Origin: an uncultured Stomatobaculum sp.
GTDB taxonomy: Bacteria > Bacillota > Clostridia > Lachnospirales > Lachnospiraceae
Direction: 5' to 3'
NCBI RefSeq assembly: GCF_937924975.1
Contig: NZ_CALEYG010000029.1
Coordinates: 62,001-126,000 of the forward strand
DNA length: 64,000 nt
In this document: one piece after another, positions 39,070 through 48,162 of the stretch
Layout: each line of letters opens with the position of its first letter
Position numbering within the stretch: position 1 is the stretch's first letter
Notes under the pieces: model-generated
The model's database searches: none
What the model was told of the DNA's origin: nothing
Seen by the model: the letters and a program-made list of their open reading frames with translations, nothing else
Translations under genes and position numbers: made by a program

Positions 39070-40554
39070 ATGAAGATGAGACAGAAGACAGTGTTACTTT
39101 CACTTTCTCTGGCGGCGGCGCTGGCGGTTTCGGGCTGCGGCGGCAAAAAGGCAGAGTCGAAATCCGGCAATCAGACCGCTGCGGCAAAGGCGGAAACTTC
39201 CGAGGCTTTGAGCAGCGAAGCGGCGAAGGTGAGCGGCAGTGCAAGTGCATCCGGTGGGACAACTGCGGCAAGCAAGGCGAGCGAAGAGGACAGTAAGTTC
39301 CCGACCGAGGTGAGAGCGGCGTTCACGGAGCTCCGAGACGTCAACTACGACGAGAAGAAGAGCAGCGCAAAGAAGCCGGAGGGCGACGTTTTGACGCTTA
39401 CTTCGGGTCCCGTCACGGCGGAACTTCCGGCCAAGGGCTTTCAGCGCTCCAACGATCCGGAACAGGCCAATTACGAGGTCTGGGCGGTCACGGAGGATGG
39501 GCAGGGACGCGCTGCGACGATCACGCTCGAGGTGACGGCGGGCCAGGGATCCGGTGTGCGGCGCGGCGCCGATCGCGTGCGTTCCCTCGAAACGAGCTAT
39601 AGCTACCAGGATTACACGGACATGAAGGCCAAGGTCATCAACGTTGGCAAGCAAAAGTGGCTACGTCTCTCCTATCGCTCGGACCGAGGGAAGGGGCAGA
39701 GCCGGGTGGTTCGGGACTTTGTCGATTACATCGGCTTTCTCGCAAACCGCGAGGTAGTGCTTCGCTTTGAATACGGCACGACTGCGGAGGAATACAGGGG
39801 AAGAACCGAGTCCCCCTTCACCGAGGAGCTGATGGAGCAGATGGTAAAATCCATCGCGACGGTCCCGGTGAACGAGTATAACCCGGCCGGAATCGACTTA
39901 AATCCGTATGTCGACAAGGCAAATGTCAAGCCGAATACGGTGACCGGCGTGGAGGAATACCTGCAGACAGTGCCGCTGAGTCTCGATGCGGGCGACTTAA
40001 AGAAGATGCGGAAGGGCGTCAGATTGCTCGGAGATGCGTATCTGCAGAAGATGAAGGAACTCGACTTAAGTGCGGTGGAGGACTGCTCCTCGTTCAGCGG
40101 CGAGACCGTGGTACTCCATGGGAACGAGGACAATGAAAGCATCTCGATTCGGCTTCCCGCGCAGTTTAACTCGAGTCAGAACGGACCGCTCTATCACCGG
40201 CACTTAAACGTTGCGGACTATAACACCGAATCCTACATCGAGGTCACGACCGAGGTAAACAGCGGAAACGCGCTCGAGAGAGCCATTTTCAGCGCGAATG
40301 CGTACATTTCGCAGTTTGTCGAGGCCGAGCAGGTGGGCGTGCAGGTCTACGGCGACAAGCCTTTCTTTGTGACCCTGCAGCTGGATAAGAGCACCGAGCC
40401 CTTCGGAAAACTTCTCAAGAAGAAAGCGATACTCTGCGTGCACAACACCCTCGTCACAGTGGAATTTGTGGGGCGTGGGGAGGAACTCACTTCGTTTACG
40501 GAGGGAGAAATCGAAGTTCTCAAGTCGATTGCTGTAAACGGAACCGGCGAATAA
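39070..40554 (+). CDS. Uncharacterised lipoprotein
   Basis: 494 residues. Signal peptide with lipobox LAVSGC (Cys23), then a ~50-residue Ser/Ala/Lys-rich linker typical of surface lipoproteins. The body looks like two related modules: ~110-260 (AELPAKGFQRSNDPEQANYE ... YGTTAEEYRGRTESPFTEEL) and ~330-490 (ISIRLPAQFNSSQNGPLYH ... VEFVGRGEELTSFTEGEIEV). Each ends with a 'conversion to trace then helix' pattern like PsbP/Mog1-type lipoprotein domains. I recognise no defined family. The ATG at 39070 follows AAGGGAG. Confidence 0.65.
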   Translation: MKMRQKTVLLSLSLAAALAVSGCGGKKAESKSGNQTAAAKAETSEALSSEAAKVSGSASASGGTTAASKASEEDSKFPTEVRAAFTELRDVNYDEKKSSAKKPEGDVLTLTSGPVTAELPAKGFQRSNDPEQANYEVWAVTEDGQGRAATITLEVTAGQGSGVRRGADRVRSLETSYSYQDYTDMKAKVINVGKQKWLRLSYRSDRGKGQSRVVRDFVDYIGFLANREVVLRFEYGTTAEEYRGRTESPFTEELMEQMVKSIATVPVNEYNPAGIDLNPYVDKANVKPNTVTGVEEYLQTVPLSLDAGDLKKMRKGVRLLGDAYLQKMKELDLSAVEDCSSFSGETVVLHGNEDNESISIRLPAQFNSSQNGPLYHRHLNVADYNTESYIEVTTEVNSGNALERAIFSANAYISQFVEAEQVGVQVYGDKPFFVTLQLDKSTEPFGKLLKKKAILCVHNTLVTVEFVGRGEELTSFTEGEIEVLKSIAVNGTGE

Positions 40555-40563
40555 GAGTTTCAC

Positions 40564-40592
40564 TTGCAAAATCCGCCGGAAGCGGGTAAACT
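40564..40592 (+). promoter_or_regulatory. recA promoter
   Basis: TTGCAA (40564-40569), a 17-base spacer and TAAACT (40587-40592). The start point at about 40599 is directly before a LexA box. Confidence 0.7.
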
Positions 40593-40613
40593 GATACCAG
40601 AACAAAGGTTCGC

Positions 40614-40627
40614 GGAACGAATGTTTG
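40614..40627. promoter_or_regulatory. LexA (SOS) box of recA
   Basis: GGAACGAATGTTTG matches the Gram-positive SOS box CGAACRNRYGTTYG at 13 of 14 positions. It lies in the recA leader, where bound LexA would block transcription until DNA damage. Confidence 0.75.
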
Positions 40628-40670
40628 CAAATGCGGTTCCCGCGATTTGACTTGAGAGAAGAGGTGCGGC

Positions 40671-41738
40671 ATGGATCAGGATGCAAAGAGAAAAGCGCTC
40701 GATGAGGCGTTAAAGCAGATTGAAAAGGATTTCGGCAAGGGCGCAGTCATGAAACTTGGCGATCCGAGCAATATGATGAATGTGGAGACCACGCCGACCG
40801 GCTCGCTGAGCCTGGATCTCGCGCTGGGACTCGGCGGCATTCCGAAGGGACGCATCATCGAGGTCTATGGCCCCGAGTCCTCCGGTAAGACCACGGTCGC
40901 ATTGCACATGGTCGCGGAAGTGCAGAAGCGCGGCGGTATTGCGGGCTTTATCGATGCCGAGCACGCGCTGGATCCGGTCTACGCAAAGAATATCGGGGTC
41001 GATGTCGACAACCTCTACATCTCCCAGCCGGACACCGGTGAACAGGCGCTCGAAATCACCGAGACCATGGTGCGGAGCGGCGCCGTGGACATCATCATTG
41101 TGGACTCGGTCGCGGCGCTCGTGCCGAAGGCGGAGATTGAGGGCGATATGGGAGACCTCCACGTGGGTCTTCAAGCGCGCCTCATGAGCCAGGCGCTCCG
41201 TAAGCTCACGAGCATTGTCAGCAATACGAACAGCACCGTGGTCTTCATTAACCAGCTGCGCGAGAAAATCGGCGTCATGTTCGGCAGCCCCGAGACCACG
41301 ACCGGCGGCAGAGCGCTGAAGTTCTACTCCTCGGTGCGTCTGGATGTTCGGAAGATCGATGTCTTAAAGCAGGGCGGCGAGATTGTGGGCACGCGCGTTC
41401 GCGTAAAGGTTGTGAAGAATAAGATTGCGCCGCCGTTTAAGGAAATTGAGTTCGACATCATGTTCGGCAAAGGCATCTCAAAGGAGGGTGATATTCTGGA
41501 CCTCGCGGTCAAGGAGAATATTGTCGAAAAGAGCGGCGCCTGGTTCTCCTATGAGGGCAATAAGATAGGCCAGGGCCGCGAGAATGCCAAGAGTTTCCTG
41601 CACGAGCATCCGGCGCTGGCGGCGGAGATCGAGAATCGCGTCCGCGAAGCGCACGGCCTCGCGCCGGTTGAGACCGAGGCGCTCCCGGAGGGCGCCGAAT
41701 TCACACTGCCGCTGACGGAAGAGCGGGATGCGGAATGA
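40671..41738 (+). CDS. recA: Recombinase A
   Basis: 355 residues. Walker A GPESSGKTT, the LFINQLREKIGV-type motif (here VVFINQLREKIGVMFG), L2 loop ETTTGGRALKFYSS and the C-terminal domain with an acidic tail are all present. It forms the ATP-dependent filament for homologous recombination and triggers LexA self-cleavage. SOS-regulated by the box upstream. It overlaps recX by four bases (ATGA). Confidence 0.98.
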   Translation: MDQDAKRKALDEALKQIEKDFGKGAVMKLGDPSNMMNVETTPTGSLSLDLALGLGGIPKGRIIEVYGPESSGKTTVALHMVAEVQKRGGIAGFIDAEHALDPVYAKNIGVDVDNLYISQPDTGEQALEITETMVRSGAVDIIIVDSVAALVPKAEIEGDMGDLHVGLQARLMSQALRKLTSIVSNTNSTVVFINQLREKIGVMFGSPETTTGGRALKFYSSVRLDVRKIDVLKQGGEIVGTRVRVKVVKNKIAPPFKEIEFDIMFGKGISKEGDILDLAVKENIVEKSGAWFSYEGNKIGQGRENAKSFLHEHPALAAEIENRVREAHGLAPVETEALPEGAEFTLPLTEERDAE

Positions 41739-42343
41739 TTATTACGGAAATTCTGCCGCTCGGCGCGAAAAAAAGCAAAGTCCTCACCGACGAGGACTTT
41801 GCTTTTTCACTTTACCGGGGGGAAGTCAAAAAAATGGAGCTGGAAGTCGGGCGGGAACTTACGGCAGAGTTTTTACAGACGAAACTTTACCCCTTACTGA
41901 TTCGCCGCAGTCGGGAGCGCCTGCTCTATCTTTTAAAGCAGAGGGACTACACCGAGGCGGAACTGCGGCGAAAATTCCGCGAAGGCTTTTATCCGGAAGA
42001 AATCGCAGAACTCGCGCTTGACTATGGGCGGAAACTGCACTATGTCGATGACCGCCGCGTCGCGGAGACCTATATCCGGACGCGGAGCGGCGAGAAAAGT
42101 GCACGCTATTTAAAGACCGCACTCTTAAACCGCGGGATCGACAAGGAGCTCATTGAAGAGCTGCTAGAAGAAGAGGCGCCGGATGAGACCGCGCAAATCT
42201 GTCGGGAACTTAAGAAAAGGCACTACGCCGCAGACATCGACAAGAAGGAAGAACAGCGGATTTTTGCGGCACTGCTCCGCAAAGGCTACTCCTACAGTGC
42301 AATTCGAGATGCAATATGCACTTTTACTTGCGATAATTCTTAA
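41735..42343 (+). CDS. recX: RecX-family regulator of RecA
   Basis: 202 residues. Tandem three-helix RecX repeats: RRSRERLLYLLKQRDYTEAELRRKF, then YVDDRRVAETYIRTRSGEKSARYLKTALLNRGID and LRKGYSYSAIRDAI. An N-terminal ~50-residue extension precedes them, as in many clostridial RecX proteins. RecX binds RecA filaments and limits their activity. Its start overlaps the recA stop, so the two are produced together under SOS control. Confidence 0.9.
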   Translation: MIITEILPLGAKKSKVLTDEDFAFSLYRGEVKKMELEVGRELTAEFLQTKLYPLLIRRSRERLLYLLKQRDYTEAELRRKFREGFYPEEIAELALDYGRKLHYVDDRRVAETYIRTRSGEKSARYLKTALLNRGIDKELIEELLEEEAPDETAQICRELKKRHYAADIDKKEEQRIFAALLRKGYSYSAIRDAICTFTCDNS

Positions 42344-42356
42344 GATTTGCTAGTAT
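42328..42356 (+). promoter_or_regulatory. rny promoter
   Basis: TTGCGA (42328-42333, inside the end of recX), a 17-base spacer and TAGTAT (42351-42356). Confidence 0.5.
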
Positions 42357-42432
42357 AGACTTATTGCCCAAAGTGAAAGCGCAATATTAAGAAAATAAAT
42401 TGTACCATGAAAACTGAATAAGGAGGTGCTCT

Positions 42433-43980
42433 GTGTCACAAATCATCATTGCAGTTGTCATCACGGCGGTGATTGTGGCTTTTTTGAGCTGGAATCTTGC
42501 GATTGAACACCGGAAGAAAGACTATGAGAGCAAGATCGGCAGCGCGGAAGTAAAATCCCGAGAGATTATCGAAGAAGCCCTGAAAACCGCGGAGACGAAG
42601 AAGCGCGAGGCGATGCTCGAAGCCAAGGAAGAAGCGCTCCGGACGAAGAACGAACTGGAGCGGGAGACCAAAGAGCGGCGCGCGGAGTTACAGCACTATG
42701 AGAATCGTGTGCTTAGCAAGGAAGAGAATCTCGACAAGAAGCAGACTTTGCTCGAAAAGCGGGAACAGACCCTGCAGCAGAAGGAGGAGAGCATTGCGGC
42801 GAGAAGCCGTGAGGTGGATTCTCTCTACGACAGGGGGATGGAAGAGCTGGAGCGCATTGCCGGACTTTCGGTTGAGCAGGCGAAGGAATTCCTGCTCCGC
42901 TCGATTGAGGACGATGTGAAGCACGACAAGGCGCGTATGATCCGCGATCTTGAGAGCGCCGCAAAGGAAGAGGCGGACAAGAAGGCGAAGGAGTATGTGG
43001 TCAGTGCCATTCAGCGCTGCGCCGCAGACAGCGTCGCCGAGTCCACGGTATCGGTGGTACAGCTGCCGAACGACGAGATGAAGGGTCGCATCATCGGCCG
43101 TGAGGGCAGAAATATTCGCACGCTCGAGCAGTTGACCGGTGTGGAACTGATTGTCGACGACACACCGGAGGCAGTCGTGCTCTCGGGCTTTGATCCGGTG
43201 CGCCGCGAAATTGCGAAGGTTGCGCTTGAAAAGCTGATTAACGACGGCCGCATTCATCCCGCGCGGATTGAAGAGATGGTCGAGAAAGCGCAGCGCGAGG
43301 TCGATACGCGGATGCGCGAGGCCGGTGAGGCAGCCGTGCTCGAAGTCGGAATCCACAGCATTCATCCGGAGCTTGTCAAACTCATCGGACGCATGCGCTA
43401 CCGCACAAGTTACGGGCAAAATGCCCTGCGTCACTCGATCGAGGTTGCGGAGCTGTCCGGTATTCTTGCGGCGGAGGTCGGCGTCGATGTGCGCATGGCG
43501 AAACGCGCAGGTCTTTTACACGACATCGGTAAGGCGGTTGACCACGAGATTGAGGGTTCCCATGTGCAGCTCGGCGTGGAACTCTGCCGGAAGTACAAGG
43601 AGAACCAGATTGTCATCAACACGGTGGAGTCGCACCACGGCGATGTCGAGCCCGAGAGTCTGATCGCATGTATCGTTCAGGCCGCGGATACCATTTCGGC
43701 GGCGCGCCCGGGCGCAAGACGCGAGACCATTGAGACTTACACGAATCGTCTCGCGCAGCTCGAGGAAATTACGAATTCCTTTGAGGGCGTCGAGAAATCC
43801 TTTGCGGTGCAGGCGGGCCGCGAGGTTCGCATCATGGTCATGCCGGAGAAGATTACGGACGACGATATGGTCATTCTGGCGCACAATGTTGCAAAACGCA
43901 TTGAGCAGGAGATGCAGTATCCGGGCCAGATTCGGGTCAATGTGATTCGCGAATCGCGGGTCCAGGATGTGGCAAAGTGA
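42433..43980 (+). CDS. rny: Ribonuclease Y
   Basis: 515 residues. N-terminal membrane helix (IIIAVVITAVIVAFLSWN), a long coiled coil to ~200, a KH domain (DEMKGRIIGREGRNIRTLEQ) and an HD domain with LLHDIGKAVDHEIEGSH. RNase Y is the membrane-bound endonuclease that starts mRNA decay in Firmicutes. GTG start at 42433 with AAGGAGG upstream. Its place after recA-recX is conserved in many clostridia. An rny-specific terminator follows. Confidence 0.97.
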   Translation: MSQIIIAVVITAVIVAFLSWNLAIEHRKKDYESKIGSAEVKSREIIEEALKTAETKKREAMLEAKEEALRTKNELERETKERRAELQHYENRVLSKEENLDKKQTLLEKREQTLQQKEESIAARSREVDSLYDRGMEELERIAGLSVEQAKEFLLRSIEDDVKHDKARMIRDLESAAKEEADKKAKEYVVSAIQRCAADSVAESTVSVVQLPNDEMKGRIIGREGRNIRTLEQLTGVELIVDDTPEAVVLSGFDPVRREIAKVALEKLINDGRIHPARIEEMVEKAQREVDTRMREAGEAAVLEVGIHSIHPELVKLIGRMRYRTSYGQNALRHSIEVAELSGILAAEVGVDVRMAKRAGLLHDIGKAVDHEIEGSHVQLGVELCRKYKENQIVINTVESHHGDVEPESLIACIVQAADTISAARPGARRETIETYTNRLAQLEEITNSFEGVEKSFAVQAGREVRIMVMPEKITDDDMVILAHNVAKRIEQEMQYPGQIRVNVIRESRVQDVAK

Positions 43981-43994
43981 GATAGCGGGAGTGT

Positions 43995-44030
43995 CCGCGC
44001 TCTGTTTTATACAGAGCGCGGGCATTTTTT
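43995..44030 (+). terminator. rny terminator
   Basis: CCGCGCTCTG/CAGAGCGCGG stem, then GCATTTTTT. Confidence 0.9.
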
Positions 44031-44079
44031 GTTTACGGCGGCCATACGGTGCAGTCAGAAAAATGTAAGCTCGTTGTTA

Positions 44080-44108
44080 TTGACGATATAGCGGTTATCG
44101 GGTATTCT
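44080..44108 (+). promoter_or_regulatory. Promoter of the choline-binding-repeat protein
   Basis: TTGACG (44080-44085), a 17-base spacer and TATTCT (44103-44108); about 105 bases of leader follow. Confidence 0.7.
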
Positions 44109-44219
44109 ATAAACAGTCCGATTAGAAAAAATGTAGAGAAAGCATCATAAGGACTGGATAAGTTCTGTTCACTTTTTCTGGGGACGAAAATCGAGAGCGA
44201 TTCAAAGGGGGAAATGGCA

Positions 44220-45194
44220 ATGAAACATGTCGTAAAGGGAACCGTTCTGGCAGGAGCTCTGATGCTCTTCACAGCGGCATTCGGAATGACCGCTTATGCA
44301 GACAAAGCGATTAAGACCGTCGGTATCAAGGTGACGGGAACCGTAAACGCGGGCAGTCCGATCGGCGACGAGAAACTGGAAATTAAGCCGCTGGGCAGCC
44401 GCTATACGGTGAATCACTACGAGGTCCTGAACGAGGGCCCGAGCTGGAAGGCGACGGATGTCCCGGACCTCAAGATTCACCTGCAGGCGGAGGACGGCTA
44501 CTACTTCCGGGTCAATGCAGCGAGCCAGGTTCACATTGACGGCGCGGAGTATGTGACCGCGACGCGCGAGGACAATGCCTATGCGTTGATTGTCGAAGTC
44601 AAGCTCCCGAGCCTCGCACTGCAGGCTTCGAGCATCAGTGAGGCAAATCTCACGAGCACCACGGCGAGCTGGACCGAGTCCCTCGGCGCAGGTTCCTACG
44701 AGACCAAGTGGAAGAGAGACGGCAAGACAATCGGCGCTGTCAGAACCGTGCAGGGCACCTCGCACGATGTCAGCTCGTTCTTCACCAAGGCCGGCGTGTA
44801 TTCGTTCCAGGTGCGCGGCGTGAGTGCACAGAATCCGGATTTCCGCGGACCGTGGACCGAGTCGAACGATATTGTCGTCACAGAAGAGATGGCAAGCGCA
44901 CAGCGCGCAAAGAACGCAGCTGCCGAGAGCACAGGCACTTGGGAGGCAAACGGCGACAAGTGGCGCTTCCGGCTGCCGGACAGCAGCTACGTGAAGGGCG
45001 CTTGGAGAAAGATTAACAACGAGTGGTATGTGTTCGACGAGAACGGCTACATGATCACCGGCTGGTTCAAGGACGGCGACAAGTGGTACTACCTCGACGA
45101 GAGCGGCAAGATGCTCTATAACCGCGTGACCCCGGACGGCTACCAGCTCGACATCAACGGTGTCTGGGTTGCACCGCTCGCCAAGGCACAGTAA
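44220..45194 (+). CDS. Secreted protein with C-terminal choline-binding-type repeats
   Basis: 324 residues. Sec signal peptide (VVKGTVLAGALMLFTAAFGMTAYA, cleavage after AYA). The middle ~30-225 is strand-rich, with a fibronectin-like segment at ~140-225 (LTSTTASWTESLGAGSYETKW). Three to four cell-wall-binding repeats close the protein: GAWRKINNEWYVFDENGYMI, GWFKDGDKWYYLDESGKML and DGYQLDINGVW. Such repeats hold proteins on the wall non-covalently. Role unknown. The second ATG at 44220 is better spaced from AAAGGGGG than the one at 44214. Confidence 0.8.
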   Translation: MKHVVKGTVLAGALMLFTAAFGMTAYADKAIKTVGIKVTGTVNAGSPIGDEKLEIKPLGSRYTVNHYEVLNEGPSWKATDVPDLKIHLQAEDGYYFRVNAASQVHIDGAEYVTATREDNAYALIVEVKLPSLALQASSISEANLTSTTASWTESLGAGSYETKWKRDGKTIGAVRTVQGTSHDVSSFFTKAGVYSFQVRGVSAQNPDFRGPWTESNDIVVTEEMASAQRAKNAAAESTGTWEANGDKWRFRLPDSSYVKGAWRKINNEWYVFDENGYMITGWFKDGDKWYYLDESGKMLYNRVTPDGYQLDINGVWVAPLAKAQ

Positions 45195-45213
45195 GACGGA
45201 TACGGATATTCAT

Positions 45214-45264
45214 AAGACGCTGTATTTTTCAAGCTTTCTTGAAAAATACAGCGTCTTGTTTTAT
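45214..45264 (+). terminator. Terminator after the choline-binding-repeat gene
   Basis: A 20-bp perfect inverted repeat (45214-45233 with 45238-45257; arms begin AAGACGCTG), loop CTTT, then GTTTTATT. It separates this gene from leuB. No leucine leader peptide or T-box was recognised behind it. Confidence 0.9.
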
Positions 45265-45335
45265 TATGATGAGAAAAGTTTTTCCTGAGAGAAAGCTTTT
45301 TGGAATCCCGAGGACAGGCACAGGAGGAGACTACT

Positions 45336-46418
45336 GTGGAGAAGAAAATTGTTTTGATTCCGGGCGACGGCATAGGTCCGGAAATTGTGAGAGAAGCAAA
45401 GGCTGTGCTCGCTCACGTCGCGGAGAAGTTCGGACATACATTTTCGTTCACCGAAATCGACATGGGCGGCTGCTCGATTGACCGCTACGGCGAGCCGCTG
45501 ACCGATGAAAATCTGCAAAAGGCGAAGGAGAGCGATGCCGTGCTGCTCGGTGCCGTGGGAGGAAACGCTGAGACGTCTCCCTGGTACAAGCTGGCACCTT
45601 CCCTGCGTCCGGAGGCAGGACTCCTGAAAATCCGGAAGGAACTCGGTCTCTTTGCAAATCTGCGCCCCGCGTTTCTCTATCCGGAGCTCGCGGCGGCCTG
45701 CCCGTTAAAGCCGGAGCAGCTGCGGAACGGCTTTGACCTTGTGATTGTAAGAGAACTCACCGGCGGCCTCTACTTCGGCGAGCGGCACACAGAGAAGGTA
45801 AACGGCGTCGAGACCGCGGTCGATACTCTGGTCTACACGGAGCCGGAGATTCGGCGCATTGCAATTAAGGCGTTTGAGGCCGCGGCAAAGCGCAGAAAGT
45901 CCCTGATCAGCGTGGACAAGGCAAACGTCCTTGACACTTCGCGCCTCTGGCGGCGGGTCATGGAGGAAGTCGGCAAGGACTATCCGGAAGTCAAGCTCTC
46001 GCACATGCTGGTCGACAATGCGGCCATGCAGCTGGTCTACAATCCGGGACAGTTTGATGTCATCGTGACCGAGAACACGTTTGGCGACATTCTGTCGGAT
46101 GAGGCGAGCATGGTGACGGGCTCTATCGGCATGCTACCGAGCGCGAGCCTGAATGAGACGAAGCTCGGACTCTATGAGCCGAGTCACGGTTCCGCGCCGG
46201 ACATTGCGGGACAGGATAAGGCAAATCCGCTTGCAACCATACTCTCGGCGGCAATGCTGCTCCGCTACTCCTTCGATATGGAGAGTGAGGCGCGCGCCGT
46301 GGAGAGCGCTGTCGCAGCGGTGCTGCGGGACGGCTATCGCACGCCCGACATTTACACCGAGGGCACGAAAAAGGTCGGCACCCGGGAGATGGGCGCGCTG
46401 GTCATGGCCCGCATCTGA
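45336..46418 (+). CDS. leuB: 3-isopropylmalate dehydrogenase
   Basis: 360 residues. KIVLIPGDGIGPEIVREA at the start, LGAVGG, the substrate-binding VIVRELTGGLYFGER, and DILSDEASMVTGSIGMLPSA plus EPSHGSAPDIAGQ (NAD site) identify LeuB. It oxidises and decarboxylates 3-isopropylmalate in leucine synthesis. GTG start at 45336 eight bases after GGAGGAG. No leuA, leuC or leuD lies in the window; leuB stands with ilvD and ilvB in a branched-chain amino acid unit. Confidence 0.95.
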   Translation: MEKKIVLIPGDGIGPEIVREAKAVLAHVAEKFGHTFSFTEIDMGGCSIDRYGEPLTDENLQKAKESDAVLLGAVGGNAETSPWYKLAPSLRPEAGLLKIRKELGLFANLRPAFLYPELAAACPLKPEQLRNGFDLVIVRELTGGLYFGERHTEKVNGVETAVDTLVYTEPEIRRIAIKAFEAAAKRRKSLISVDKANVLDTSRLWRRVMEEVGKDYPEVKLSHMLVDNAAMQLVYNPGQFDVIVTENTFGDILSDEASMVTGSIGMLPSASLNETKLGLYEPSHGSAPDIAGQDKANPLATILSAAMLLRYSFDMESEARAVESAVAAVLRDGYRTPDIYTEGTKKVGTREMGALVMARI

Positions 46419-46485
46419 AACGAAATCACCTAATTTTTATTTTTGTTACAGCTTGAAAAGATATAGCCAGAAAGAAGGACTTACC

Positions 46486-48162
46486 ATGTTAAGCGATCAC
46501 GTCAAGACAGGGATGCAGCAGGCACCCCACCGCTCTTTATTTAATGCACTCGGCTTTACCCCGGAGGAGATGAAGAAGCCGCTCATCGGCATCATCTCGT
46601 CCTACAACGAAATTGTTCCGGGCCACATGAACCTCGATAAGATTGTCGATGCCGTGAAGCTCGGCGTCGCAGAGGCGGGCGGTATGCCCGTCGTAGTTCC
46701 GGCCATCGCGGTCTGCGACGGCATTGCAATGGGACACACGGGCATGAAGTACTCGCTCGTCACAAGAGACTTAATTGCGGATTCGACCGAGTGTCTTGCG
46801 AGAGCACATCAGTTTGACGCGATGGTCTGTGTTCCGAACTGCGATAAGAACGTGCCGGGTCTCCTCATGGCGGCAGCGCGCGTCAACATTCCGACCATCT
46901 TTGTGAGCGGCGGCCCCATGCTCGCAGGCCGCGTGAAGGGCGAGAAGCGCTCGCTCTCCAGCATGTTTGAGGCGGTCGGCGCTTATGCGGCCGGAAAGAT
47001 GACCATAGAGGATGTCTCGGAGTTCGAGGAGAAGGTCTGCCCGACTTGCGGCAGTTGCTCCGGTATGTACACGGCGAACTCGCTGAATTGCCTCACCGAG
47101 GTGCTCGGTATGGGTCTCCGCGGCAACGGCACGATTCCGGCTGTCTACTCGGAGCGTCTGCGCCTTGCAAAGCACGCAGGCAATCAGATCATGGAGCTCT
47201 ACCGGAAGGATATCCGTCCGCGCGACATCATGACCGAGAAGGCGTTCATGAACGCGCTGACCGTCGATATGGCACTCGGCTGCTCGACGAACACGATGCT
47301 GCATCTCCCGGCAATCGCGCACGAGGCCAAGGTGAACATCGATGTGAATATCGCGAATGAGGTCTCCGCGCGCACGCCGAACCTCTGCCACCTCGCACCG
47401 GCAGGTCACACCTATATGGAGGATCTGAACGAGGCGGGCGGCGTCTACGCTGTCATGAAGGAGCTCTCGAAGAAGAATCTCATCAACCTCGACTGCCTGA
47501 CCGCGACCGGAAAGACGGTCGGCGAGAATATTGAGAACGCATGGAACCTCGACAAGGAGGTCATTCGCCCGATTGAGAATCCCTATTCCGAGACCGGCGG
47601 CATCGCAATTCTGAACGGCAACATCGCCCCCGAGTCCTGCGTCGTGAAGCGGAGCGCGGTCGCACCGGAAATGTTAAAGCACAGCGGTCCGGCGCGCGTC
47701 TTTGACTGCGAGGACGATGCCATTACGGCCATCAAGGGCGGTAAGATTGTCCCGGGCGATGTCGTCGTGATTCGCTACGAGGGCCCGAAGGGCGGCCCCG
47801 GTATGCGCGAGATGTTAAACCCGACCTCTGCGATTGTCGGCATGGGCCTTGGGTCCACGGTTGCCCTGATTACGGACGGACGCTTCTCCGGCGCAAGCCG
47901 CGGCGCTTCGATCGGCCATGTGGCACCGGAGGCGGCGGTCGGCGGTCCGATTGCGCTGATTCAGGAGGGGGATATCATCGATATCGACATCGACAACCAC
48001 ACGCTGAACGCGCGCGTCTCCGAAGAGGAGTTCGCAGAGAGAAAGAAGAACTGGAAGCCGCGCGTCAATGAAGTGGACGGCTATCTGGTTCGCTATCGCG
48101 AGCTTGTGACCGGTGCGCCCCAGGGTGCTGTTCTCTCGGTGGAAGGTTGGAAGCATGACTAA
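46486..48162 (+). CDS. ilvD: Dihydroxy-acid dehydratase
   Basis: 558 residues, full length. MGHTGMKYSL, CVPNCDKNVPG and CPTCGSCSGMYTANSMN-like (here ANSLNCLTE) supply the Fe-S cysteines and metal site; GPKGGPGMREML and DGRFSGASRGASIGH are signature blocks. It makes the 2-oxo acids for valine, isoleucine and leucine. The ATG at 46486 after AAGAAGGA is chosen; the open frame further upstream runs through the end of leuB and is not coding. It overlaps ilvB by eight bases. Confidence 0.97.
   Translation: MLSDHVKTGMQQAPHRSLFNALGFTPEEMKKPLIGIISSYNEIVPGHMNLDKIVDAVKLGVAEAGGMPVVVPAIAVCDGIAMGHTGMKYSLVTRDLIADSTECLARAHQFDAMVCVPNCDKNVPGLLMAAARVNIPTIFVSGGPMLAGRVKGEKRSLSSMFEAVGAYAAGKMTIEDVSEFEEKVCPTCGSCSGMYTANSLNCLTEVLGMGLRGNGTIPAVYSERLRLAKHAGNQIMELYRKDIRPRDIMTEKAFMNALTVDMALGCSTNTMLHLPAIAHEAKVNIDVNIANEVSARTPNLCHLAPAGHTYMEDLNEAGGVYAVMKELSKKNLINLDCLTATGKTVGENIENAWNLDKEVIRPIENPYSETGGIAILNGNIAPESCVVKRSAVAPEMLKHSGPARVFDCEDDAITAIKGGKIVPGDVVVIRYEGPKGGPGMREMLNPTSAIVGMGLGSTVALITDGRFSGASRGASIGHVAPEAAVGGPIALIQEGDIIDIDIDNHTLNARVSEEEFAERKKNWKPRVNEVDGYLVRYRELVTGAPQGAVLSVEGWKHD

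Noticed and set aside
45195..45335. T-box or leucine attenuator before leuB
   Set aside because: The strong hairpin is the terminator of the preceding gene, and no leader peptide with Leu codons or T-box sequence follows it.
46153..46485. N-terminal extension of ilvD
   Set aside because: The open frame overlaps the end of leuB in another phase; the conserved family start and ribosome site are at 46486.
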